Shown here: positions 1 through 5,425 of the stretch, in pieces
How positions within the stretch are numbered: position 1 is the stretch's first letter
Layout: every line of letters starts with the position of its first letter
NCBI GenBank assembly: GCA_014534415.1
Contig: JACVRM010000067.1
Location: 1-10,723 of the forward strand
DNA length: 10,723 bases
From: Thermoleophilia bacterium
Lineage (GTDB): Bacteria; Actinomycetota; Thermoleophilia; Gaiellales; Gaiellaceae
Direction of reading: 5' to 3'
The notes under the pieces: model-generated
The model's input: the letters and a program-made list of their open reading frames with translations, nothing else
Told to the model about the DNA's origin: nothing
The model's database searches: none
Program-made: the position numbers and the translations under genes

Positions 1-25
1 AGCGCCTGCGAGTAGGGTGCGCCCG

Positions 26-445
26 GTGAGTGAGTACCACCTCGGCCGGCTGCTCGACCACGTCCACGTGCGGGTTCGCGATTTGGAGGCGAGCAAGCGG
101 TTCTACCGCGTTGCGCTCCGGTCGCTCGGGCGCGAGCTGAGCTGGGAGAGCGACTGGGCCTTCTCGGCCGACGAGCTCTTCGTCTCGGCCGACGGCGAGC
201 CGACCGAGCGGCTGCACCTTGCGTTCCAGGCGCCCGACCGGGAGACCGTCGACCGCTTCCACGAGACGCTGCTGGCCGCCGGTGCGAGCGACAACGGGCC
301 GCCCGGCGAGCGCGACTACCACCCCGGGTACTACGCCGCCTACGTGCTCGATCCGGACGGCAACAACGTGGAGGCGGTCTTCCACGGGCCGGTCGATCGC
401 TCAGCGGAATCCGTCGTGTTGGTTCCGAAAGGGGAGGGGTCATGA
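26..445 (+). CDS. VOC (glyoxalase/bleomycin-resistance/dioxygenase) fold protein
   Basis: A protein of about 139 residues with a complete vicinal-oxygen-chelate module. It opens with the usual first strand DHVHVRVRDL (residues 11-20), followed by a helix beginning ASKRFY, a middle LHLAF strand (around 63-67) and the family's closing strand LDPDGNNVEAVFH (108-120). The candidate metal ligands H12 or H14, H64 and E116 are all present. Family members bind a divalent metal and act as lyases, dioxygenases or resistance proteins; the substrate here cannot be told. GTG at 26 is preferred over in-frame GTG at 17 because AGGG (14-17) lies 8 nt upstream of it. Another frame reads into a TAG at 13-15, which may be the end of a preceding gene. 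The stop overlaps the next gene's start as ATGA, so the two are probably translationally coupled. The fold assignment is firm, the start less so. Confidence 0.85.
   Translation: MSEYHLGRLLDHVHVRVRDLEASKRFYRVALRSLGRELSWESDWAFSADELFVSADGEPTERLHLAFQAPDRETVDRFHETLLAAGASDNGPPGERDYHPGYYAAYVLDPDGNNVEAVFHGPVDRSAESVVLVPKGEGS
433..437 (+). promoter_or_regulatory. Shine-Dalgarno of the FAD-Rieske gene
   Basis: GGAGG lies inside a GGGGAGGGG run, 4 nt before the ATG at 442 and within the last codons of the VOC gene. It fixes the start and, with the ATGA overlap, supports translational coupling. Confidence 0.7.
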
Positions 446-1953
446 GCCAGGGAGGAGAGTCGTTCTGGCTCGGCACGACGTCCGAGACGAGCTACCCGCA
501 GCTCGCGGGCGAGGTGCCGGTGGACGTGGCGGTCGTCGGTGGCGGAATGATGGGCATCACCGCTGCCACGCTGCTCAAGCGCGCGGGCAAGACGGTCGCC
601 CTGCTCGAGTCCAAGCGAATCGTCCACGGAGCGACCGGCTACACCACGGCGAAGGTGACCGCCGGCCACGGCGTGATCTACGGCGAGCTGACCGAGAAGT
701 TCGGCGAGACGGGAGCACGCGCGTACGCGGACGCGCAACAGGCAGCGATCGAGCAGATCGCCGCGCTCGCGGCCGAGGACGCGCACTTCGAGCGACGGCC
801 GAACTTCGTGTTCGCCGATACGGCCGAGGATGCCGACCAGCTGCGACAGGAAGCCGACGCCGAGCAGCGCCTCGGCCTCCCGGCGAGCTTTACGCGCGAG
901 ACGCCGCTGCCGTTCGAGGTGGCCGGCGCACTGCGGCTCGAGAACCAGGCGCAGTTCCACCCGCGCAAGTACCTGCTCCCGCTCGCCGCTGCGCTTCCCG
1001 GCGACGGCAGCTACGTGTTCGAGCAGACGCGCGTGCAGAACGCCCGCGACGGCGCACCGTGCACCGTCACGGCCGAGACGGGCATGGTGCGCGCGCGGGA
1101 CGTCGTGATCGCGACACATCTGCCGATCCTCGACCGGGGGCTCTTCTTCGCCAAGGCGCACCCGCATCGTTCCTACGCGATCGCTGCTCGGATCGATGCC
1201 GCCGACGCGCCCGAGGGGATGTTCATCAACGCCGGGCAGCCGACTCGCTCGATCCGGACGATGCGCGACGGCGACAGCGTTTACCTCAACGTCGGCGGTG
1301 AGGGCCACAAGCCCGGTCGCGTCGACGACGAGCCGCGCCGCTACGACGCGCTCGAGGAATACCTCCGGCGGCACTGGCCGGGTGCCGGCGAGGTCGAGTA
1401 CCGCTGGTCGACCATGGACTACCTGCCGCTCGACCGGATGCCCTACATCGGCCGGTTGCGCCGCCGCTCGAAGCACGTCTTCACGGGTACGGGATTCCAG
1501 AAGTGGGGCATGACCAACGGGACGGTCGCGGCGATCATCGTCGCCGACCGCATCCTCGGCCGGGAGAACGCCTGGGCGAGCGTCTTCGAGTCGAAGCGCT
1601 GGCACACGCGCGCGTCCACGCCGAAGTTCGTCAAGGAGAACGCCTCGGTCGGCGCCCGCTACCTCGCCGACCGGCTGAGGCTCGCGCGCGGCCCGTCGGC
1701 CGACGAGCTGCGGCCCGGGGAAGGCGCGCTGGTGCGTGTGCGCGGTCGCAAGACCGCGGTGTACCGCGACGAGTCGGGCGAGCTGCACGCGACCTCGCCG
1801 GTCTGCCGGCACCTCTACTGCATCGTCGACTGGAACGCGGCAGAGCGCAGCTGGGACTGCCCCTGCCACGGGTCGCGCTACAGCGGCGAAGGCAAAGTCA
1901 TCCAGGGTCCGACCACGCGCGACCTGAAGCCGCGAAAGCTGCCGACCGGGTAG
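442..1953 (+). CDS. FAD-dependent oxidoreductase (DAO family) with C-terminal Rieske [2Fe-2S] domain
   Basis: 503 residues in two domains. The N-terminal DAO-type flavoprotein domain has the dinucleotide-binding motif GGGMMG (33-38), an acidic residue ending the second strand (E56), and the subfamily stretch TGYTTAKVTAGHG (65-77). The C-terminal ~90 residues form a Rieske domain with C455-x-H457-x15-C473-x2-H476. C460 and C475 (CRHLYC and CPCHGS) sit where cytochrome bc-type Rieske proteins have their stabilising disulfide. The architecture resembles Bacillus subtilis YhfW and related uncharacterised oxidoreductases. Presumably electrons pass between FAD and the cluster; the substrate is unknown. 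No signal peptide or membrane segment is visible, so it is likely cytoplasmic. It starts within the preceding VOC gene's stop (ATGA) and has a GGAGG at 433-437. A GC-rich hairpin follows the stop. Confidence 0.93.
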   Translation: MSQGGESFWLGTTSETSYPQLAGEVPVDVAVVGGGMMGITAATLLKRAGKTVALLESKRIVHGATGYTTAKVTAGHGVIYGELTEKFGETGARAYADAQQAAIEQIAALAAEDAHFERRPNFVFADTAEDADQLRQEADAEQRLGLPASFTRETPLPFEVAGALRLENQAQFHPRKYLLPLAAALPGDGSYVFEQTRVQNARDGAPCTVTAETGMVRARDVVIATHLPILDRGLFFAKAHPHRSYAIAARIDAADAPEGMFINAGQPTRSIRTMRDGDSVYLNVGGEGHKPGRVDDEPRRYDALEEYLRRHWPGAGEVEYRWSTMDYLPLDRMPYIGRLRRRSKHVFTGTGFQKWGMTNGTVAAIIVADRILGRENAWASVFESKRWHTRASTPKFVKENASVGARYLADRLRLARGPSADELRPGEGALVRVRGRKTAVYRDESGELHATSPVCRHLYCIVDWNAAERSWDCPCHGSRYSGEGKVIQGPTTRDLKPRKLPTG

Positions 1954-1961
1954 GTGGAGGG

Positions 1962-1980
1962 GCGCCGGCCCTGCCGGCGC
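1962..1980. terminator. Candidate bidirectional intrinsic terminator
   Basis: A perfect 8-bp inverted repeat GCGCCGGC / GCCGGCGC with a 3-nt CCT loop. It fills the 30-bp space between two convergent genes, 8 nt after the FAD-Rieske stop and 3 nt beyond the stop of the facing gene. No T-tract follows on either strand, which is common in high-GC actinobacteria. The position and perfect symmetry suggest it serves both strands; activity is inferred. Confidence 0.65.
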
Positions 1981-1983
1981 TGA

Positions 1984-2190
1984 TCAGCGCTCGACGACGA
2001 TTTCGTCGCGACGGCCGCCGAAACCGCCCCAGCTCGACCAGAAGACGAGCGAGAGCAGCAGGCCGAGGGCGCCGACGGCGAGCAGAATCCAGCCGACGAC
2101 GAGCAGGTCGACGCCTCCGACGCTGACGTCCACGGCCCAGATCAGGATCGCTCCGGCAGCAGCGAGCAGCAGACTCACGGTAATGCCCAT
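1984..2190 (-). CDS. Small two-span membrane protein, DUF6458-type
   Basis: 68 residues. Two hydrophobic segments (about 3-21 and 28-50) flank a short loop reading DVSVGGVDL, followed by a WSSWGG turn and a charged tail RRDEIVVER. The opening MGI, the VSVGGVDL loop and the VGWILLAVGALGLLLSLVFW second span match the DUF6458 pattern common in actinobacteria, from memory of that family. Its function is unknown. The ATG at 2190 is chosen over in-frame upstream starts because an almost complete anti-16S match (AAGGAGGTGAT, 2204-2194) sits 3 nt before it. The next gene upstream on this strand ends at 2281, leaving 90 bp in which I see no convincing promoter. Confidence 0.8.
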   Translation of the reverse strand: MGITVSLLLAAAGAILIWAVDVSVGGVDLLVVGWILLAVGALGLLLSLVFWSSWGGFGGRRDEIVVER

Positions 2191-2193
2191 GAG

Positions 2194-2204
2194 ATCACCT
2201 CCTT
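2194..2204 (-). promoter_or_regulatory. Exceptionally strong Shine-Dalgarno
   Basis: On the minus strand AAGGAGGTGAT pairs over 11 nt with the 3' end of 16S rRNA (complement of ATCACCTCC). It is by far the strongest ribosome-binding site in the window and fixes the start at 2190. It suggests high translation of this small membrane protein. Confidence 0.85.
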
Positions 2205-2280
2205 CGCCCACTGGTGTTCCCGCGCGGACCACCCACAAACCGCCCCAAAGGGTGATTTGCAGGATCTTTACGAAGCGCCG

Positions 2281-2577
2281 CTAGTCGCCCGAGTCGCCCG
2301 CGCGCGCGCGCGCGGCGTCGCCGAGGTCTTCCGCGGCGTCCTCGATTGTGTCCGCGACCTCCTCGATCGCGTCCGCGGCGAGCGCCAGCGCCTGAAAGAC
2401 GCGGTGGCGTGCGAAGAACGCGAGCGCGGCGAGCGCCGCAACGGCTGCGATCGCGGGCACCGCCTGTCGCCAGGTAGGTGCGGGCGGCGCAGTCTCGCGG
2501 AACGCCGCCTTCACCCGCGCGGCGCGGCTGGGCGTCGGCCGGAATCGGCTCGTCACTGCACTGATCTGAACGGTCAT
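2281..2577 (-). CDS. Unrecognised single-span membrane protein
   Basis: 98 residues that I do not recognise. A basic, proline-containing N-terminal part (1-38) precedes one Ala-rich hydrophobic segment (about 39-56, AVPAIAAVAALAALAFFA). Then come RHR and a long acidic amphipathic helix (about 61-90, EEVADTIEDAAEDLGD). The tail ARARAGDSGD is encoded across a (CG)8 run. The RHR charge cluster suggests the acidic helix faces the cytoplasm. ATG at 2577 is preferred over a TTG at 2610, since GAGG lies 4 nt upstream of it and a candidate -10 (2619-2614) would start transcription near 2607, inside the longer reading. It diverges from the acyl-CoA dehydrogenase across 53 bp and precedes the DUF6458-type gene on the same strand. 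Its coding status rests on composition and context. Confidence 0.6.
   Translation of the reverse strand: MTVQISAVTSRFRPTPSRAARVKAAFRETAPPAPTWRQAVPAIAAVAALAALAFFARHRVFQALALAADAIEEVADTIEDAAEDLGDAARARAGDSGD
2299..2314. repeat. (CG)8 alternating dinucleotide tract
   Basis: Sixteen bases of uninterrupted CG alternation inside the 3' end of the 98-residue membrane protein gene, encoding alternating Ala-Arg. Such tracts can slip during replication and can adopt Z-DNA; either effect here is inference. Confidence 0.85.
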
Positions 2578-2613
2578 GCGTCCTCGATCCCCGGGCCGTC
2601 GCCGCTTCAAACG

Positions 2614-2623
2614 AACGTAGACT
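2614..2623. promoter_or_regulatory. Back-to-back -10 elements of a candidate bidirectional promoter
   Basis: On the plus strand TAGACT (2618-2623) lies 7 nt before the GTG of the acyl-CoA dehydrogenase, so transcription would begin at or next to the start codon. On the minus strand TACGTT (2619-2614) would initiate near 2607, about 30 nt ahead of the membrane-protein ATG at 2577. The two hexamers share the TA at 2618-2619. No clear -35 is seen on either strand. The same geometry recurs at 9489-9498. Confidence 0.5.
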
Positions 2624-2630
2624 TCAGGCC

Positions 2631-3806
2631 GTGCCGATCGACCTGCTGACCGCGGAGCAAAGCGAGATGCGCGAGCTCATTCGCGACCTCGCACGCGAGC
2701 GGATCGCGCCGCGCGCGGCCGAGATCGACAAGTCCGCCGAGTTCCCGTGGGACGTCGTGGAGCTCTTCCGCGACCATGAGATCTTCGGCGTGCTCTTCGA
2801 CGAGGAGTACGGCGGCCTCGGCGCGAGCGCGCTCATGACGCTCGTCGCGATCGAGGAGGTGTCGAAGGTCTGCGCGACCAGCGGGCTCGTGATCGCCGTC
2901 CAGGAGCTCGGCTCGCTGGGCATCAAGCTGGCCGGCACCGAGGACCAAAAGCAGCGGTGGCTCCCGCAACTGGCGAGCGGCGAATGGCTCGCCGCGTACG
3001 CGCTGACCGAGCCGGGGTCGGGCTCCGACTCGGCCGCGATGCGCTCCGAGGCGCGCCGCGACGGCGACGAGTACGTCATCAACGGCTCGAAGCGCTTCAT
3101 CACGAACGCGGGCGTCGCGCAGCTCTACGTCGTCTTCGCGAAGACGGAGCCGGCCGCCGGGCACGCGGGGATCTCCGCGTTCGTCGTCGAGGCCGACGCG
3201 CCGGGCTTCTCCGTCGGCCGCATCGAGCCGAAGATGGGCATCAAGGGCTCGACGACCGGCGAGGTCTTCTTCGACGAATGCCGGGTGCCCGCCGACAACC
3301 TGCTCGGCGAGGAGGGCGAGGGCTTCAAGATCGCGATGCGGATCCTCGACCGCTCGCGGCCGGGCATCGCGGCGCAGGGCCTCGGCCTCGCGCAGGGCGC
3401 CACGGACTACGCGCTCGAGTATGCGCGGAGTCGCGAGACGATGGGCAAGCCGATCGCCCAGCACCAGCTCGTCGCCGCGATGCTCGCCGACATGGAGACG
3501 AAGTGCGAGGCCGCGCGCGGACTGCTGTACAAGGTCGGCGTGATGATCGACGAGGACCATGCCGATCTGACCAAGTACTCGGCGATGGCGAAGCTGTACT
3601 GCACCGACGTGGCGATGGAGGTGACGACCGACGCCGTCCAGGTGCTCGGCGGCTACGGCTACATGCGGGAGTATCCGGTCGAGCGCATGATGCGCGACGC
3701 GAAGATCACGCAGATCTACGAGGGCACGAACCAGATTCAGCGGCTCGTGATCGCCCGCGAGATGCTGCGGGAGAATCGCGCATTCCTGCTCGCGGGCGTT
3801 GGCTGA
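2631..3806 (+). CDS. Acyl-CoA dehydrogenase
   Basis: 391 residues, the full usual length for a short/medium-chain type acyl-CoA dehydrogenase, a soluble FAD enzyme that forms the alpha,beta double bond of acyl-CoA and passes electrons to ETF. The first family signature is ALTEPGSGSDSAAM; the second is built on QVLGGYGYMREYP with following R and D residues. IYEGTNQIQ near the C-terminus places the catalytic base at E364, as in SCAD and MCAD. The alpha-beta-alpha order is complete, beginning TAEQSEMRELIRDLARE. GTG at 2631 is taken as the start because it gives the standard N-terminus; no Shine-Dalgarno precedes it, but a TAGACT -10 ends 7 nt before, suggesting a leaderless mRNA. It stands alone, without ETF or thiolase genes beside it. 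Chain length and branching preference are not readable. Confidence 0.96.
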   Translation: MPIDLLTAEQSEMRELIRDLARERIAPRAAEIDKSAEFPWDVVELFRDHEIFGVLFDEEYGGLGASALMTLVAIEEVSKVCATSGLVIAVQELGSLGIKLAGTEDQKQRWLPQLASGEWLAAYALTEPGSGSDSAAMRSEARRDGDEYVINGSKRFITNAGVAQLYVVFAKTEPAAGHAGISAFVVEADAPGFSVGRIEPKMGIKGSTTGEVFFDECRVPADNLLGEEGEGFKIAMRILDRSRPGIAAQGLGLAQGATDYALEYARSRETMGKPIAQHQLVAAMLADMETKCEAARGLLYKVGVMIDEDHADLTKYSAMAKLYCTDVAMEVTTDAVQVLGGYGYMREYPVERMMRDAKITQIYEGTNQIQRLVIAREMLRENRAFLLAGVG

Positions 3807-3859
3807 GCCGGCAGGGACGGCGCCGCGGGACGCGTTCGGCCGCGACGCGCTTTCGCACG

Positions 3860-3878
3860 TTCGTCACAGATTCGTCAC
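3860..3878 (+). promoter_or_regulatory. Helically phased direct repeat, candidate activator site
   Basis: TTCGTCAC occurs twice (3860-3867 and 3871-3878), 11 bp apart start to start, so both copies face the same side of the helix. A degenerate copy, TTCGCAC, lies just upstream (3852-3858). If transcription starts about 7 nt after TAGCGT (3901-3906), the repeats span roughly -53 to -35, where an OmpR/PhoB-type response regulator would activate a promoter lacking a good -35. Regulator identity is unknown. Confidence 0.45.
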
Positions 3879-3900
3879 CCACCCGTGCGACATTCCGCGG

Positions 3901-3906
3901 TAGCGT
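3901..3906 (+). promoter_or_regulatory. Candidate -10 element upstream of the flavoprotein-cyclase operon
   Basis: TAGCGT fits the actinobacterial TANNNT pattern in the 175-bp gap between the acyl-CoA dehydrogenase and the next gene. A start near 3913 would give a leader of about 69 nt beginning with the hairpin at 3912-3939. No -35 match is visible at the usual distance. Confidence 0.4.
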
Positions 3907-3911
3907 CAAAA

Positions 3912-3939
3912 CCGGGGGCACGGGGCCGAAGGCCCCCGG
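3912..3939 (+). promoter_or_regulatory. GC-rich leader element with two mutually exclusive hairpins
   Basis: CCGGGGGC (3912-3919) pairs perfectly with GCCCCCGG (3932-3939) around a 12-nt loop. Alternatively GGGGCC (3922-3927) pairs perfectly with GGCCCC (3931-3936) around a GAA triloop. The second stem uses part of the first stem's right arm, so only one can form. It would lie at the 5' end of the predicted mRNA of the gene starting at 3982. A short GTCC/GGAC pairing (3969-3972 with 3978-3981) abuts that ATG. It could be a stabilising, attenuating or regulatory leader; I recognise no riboswitch class. Confidence 0.4.
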
Positions 3940-3981
3940 GGCGAAGACCAGGTACGCGACCGCGGCTCGTCCGGATGGGAC

Positions 3982-5418
3982 ATGGCTGACGCGGTCGTCA
4001 TCGGCTCCGGCCCGAACGGGCTCGCGGCCGCGATCACGCTCATGCGCGCTGGACTCGACGTCGAGCTGCACGAGGCGGCCGCCACGGTCGGCGGCGGCGT
4101 TCGCTCGGCGCAGCTCACGCTCCCCGGCTTCGTGCACGACGTCTGCTCGTCCATCTACCCGCTGGCCGTGGGGTCGCCGTTCCTCCGCGAGCTCGGCCTG
4201 CCTGTGGAGTGGGTCAACGCCGCCGCCGCCGTCGCGCACCCGTTCGACGACGGCACGGCGGTCACGCTCGAGCGCGACGTGGCAGCGACTGCTGCGCAGC
4301 TCGGCCGCGACGGCGACTCGTACCGGCGCCTCGTCGAGCCGCTCGTCGGCGCCTGGGACGCGATTACGCCGGTCCTGCTCGCCCCGCTGCTCGCCCCGCC
4401 GGCGCGTGCCCTTACCGGGCTGGTCGGCGCGCTCGGCCCGCGCGGGGCCACGCGCGCTGTCCGCGCGGCCCTGGCCAGCGCGCGCGGGCTCGTCGACGCC
4501 AGGTTCGCCGGCGAGCCGGCGCGCGGATTGTTCGGCGGGAACGCAGCCCACTCGATGCTGCCGCTCGAGTGGCGGCCGAGCGCCGCCTTCGGCCTCTCGC
4601 TGATCGTGCTCGGTCACGCAGAGGGCTGGCCGATCATCCGCGGTGGTGCGCAGCGCCTGGCCGACGCCTTGGCGGAACGGCTTCGTTCGCTTGGCGGCAC
4701 GATCCACACGTCCTCGCGGATCGACGCGCTGCCAGAGGCGCGGCTCGTCTTGGCGGACGTCTCGCCGCCCGAGCTCCTGCGCATCGCCCGCGGGCGCGTT
4801 CCGGACCGCTACGCACGGGAGCTGCGCCGCTTCCGCTTCGGCCCCGGAGCGTTCAAGCTCGACTGGGCGCTCGACGGGCCGATCCCGTGGCGCTCAGACG
4901 ACTGCCGTCGCGCGCTGACCGTGCACCTCGGCGGCACGTTCGAGGAGATCGCGGCGTCGGAAGCCGCACCGTGGCAGGGCCGACACGCCGAGCGGCCATT
5001 CGTCCTGCTCGCCCAGCAGTCGCTGCTCGACGAGACGCGCGCGCCGCCCGGGAAGCACACCGCCTGGGCCTATTGCCACGTGCCGAACGGATCCGCGGGC
5101 AACATGACCGACGCGATCGAGGCGCAGGTCGAGCGCTTCGCGCCCGGCTTCCGCGACCTCGTCCTCGCGCGCAGCAGCATGAGCCCGGCCGACTTCGAAC
5201 GGCACAACGGCAATCTCGTCGGCGGCGATATCAATGGCGGCGCGATGACCGTCGCGCAGTCGGTCTTCCGTCCGGCGCGGCAGCTGGTCCCGTACCGCAC
5301 GGGCCGGCGCGGCCTCTATCTGTGCTCCTCCTCGACGCCGCCCGGCGGTGGCGTCCACGGCATGTGCGGCTACGCGGCCGCACGACTGGCTCTCGCCGAC
5401 CTGAACGGCGCACAATAG
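3982..5418 (+). CDS. Phytoene-desaturase-like NAD(P)/FAD-dependent oxidoreductase
   Basis: 478 residues in the CrtI/PYROXD2-like flavoprotein family. The N-terminal FAD motif is G8-S-G10-P-N-G13, with E31 at the end of the second strand and a GGGVRS turn. The sequence then follows the family pattern TLPGFVHDVCSSIYP. A GDINGGAMT stretch and the C-terminal FAD-closing segment PPGGGVHGMCGYAAA (about 453-467) are intact. Members oxidise or desaturate hydrophobic substrates. No phytoene synthase or other carotenoid gene is nearby, so a carotenoid role should not be assumed. The ATG at 3982 gives the expected start directly before the Rossmann strand. The stop is 7 bp from the next gene, whose Shine-Dalgarno overlaps it, so the two are probably co-transcribed. 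A promoter with a phased repeat and a structured leader precedes it. Confidence 0.9.
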   Translation: MADAVVIGSGPNGLAAAITLMRAGLDVELHEAAATVGGGVRSAQLTLPGFVHDVCSSIYPLAVGSPFLRELGLPVEWVNAAAAVAHPFDDGTAVTLERDVAATAAQLGRDGDSYRRLVEPLVGAWDAITPVLLAPLLAPPARALTGLVGALGPRGATRAVRAALASARGLVDARFAGEPARGLFGGNAAHSMLPLEWRPSAAFGLSLIVLGHAEGWPIIRGGAQRLADALAERLRSLGGTIHTSSRIDALPEARLVLADVSPPELLRIARGRVPDRYARELRRFRFGPGAFKLDWALDGPIPWRSDDCRRALTVHLGGTFEEIAASEAAPWQGRHAERPFVLLAQQSLLDETRAPPGKHTAWAYCHVPNGSAGNMTDAIEAQVERFAPGFRDLVLARSSMSPADFERHNGNLVGGDINGGAMTVAQSVFRPARQLVPYRTGRRGLYLCSSSTPPGGGVHGMCGYAAARLALADLNGAQ

Positions 5419-5421
5419 GAG
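5417..5421 (+). promoter_or_regulatory. Shine-Dalgarno overlapping the upstream stop codon
   Basis: AGGAG begins within the TAG stop of the flavoprotein gene and lies 4 nt before the ATG at 5426. It fixes this start and indicates coupled translation of the two genes. Confidence 0.75.
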
Positions 5422-5425
5422 CGAG

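Noticed and set aside
1..15. C-terminal codons of an upstream gene ending at the TAG at 13-15
   Set aside because: Only four codons are visible, which is too little to support a feature, though the spacing to the VOC gene would suit an operon.
340..1869. Long open frame on the minus strand, antisense to the FAD-Rieske gene (over 500 codons)
   Set aside because: It is antisense to an unmistakable flavoprotein. Its translation is Arg/Ala/Val-rich low-complexity with no motif. Such frames arise from G/C-rich third codon positions on the real strand.
2578..2610. Longer N-terminus of the 98-residue membrane protein from TTG at 2610
   Set aside because: No ribosome-binding site precedes it, and the candidate -10 at 2619-2614 would start transcription inside it. 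ATG 2577 has a GAGG at suitable distance.
3912..3981. Known riboswitch (for example c-di-GMP GEMM or fluoride type) in the leader
   Set aside because: The hairpin with GAA loop and GC-rich stems is suggestive, but the conserved unpaired nucleotides of those classes are absent as far as I can see by eye.
2957..4603. Long plus-strand frame running across the acyl-CoA dehydrogenase and flavoprotein genes
   Set aside because: It crosses two well-supported genes in another frame and the promoter region between them. The translation is Arg-rich without recognisable domains.
3982..5418. Assignment as a carotenoid crtI phytoene desaturase
   Set aside because: The family is broad and includes non-carotenoid PYROXD2-like proteins. 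No phytoene synthase or other carotenoid gene lies nearby, so no symbol was given.
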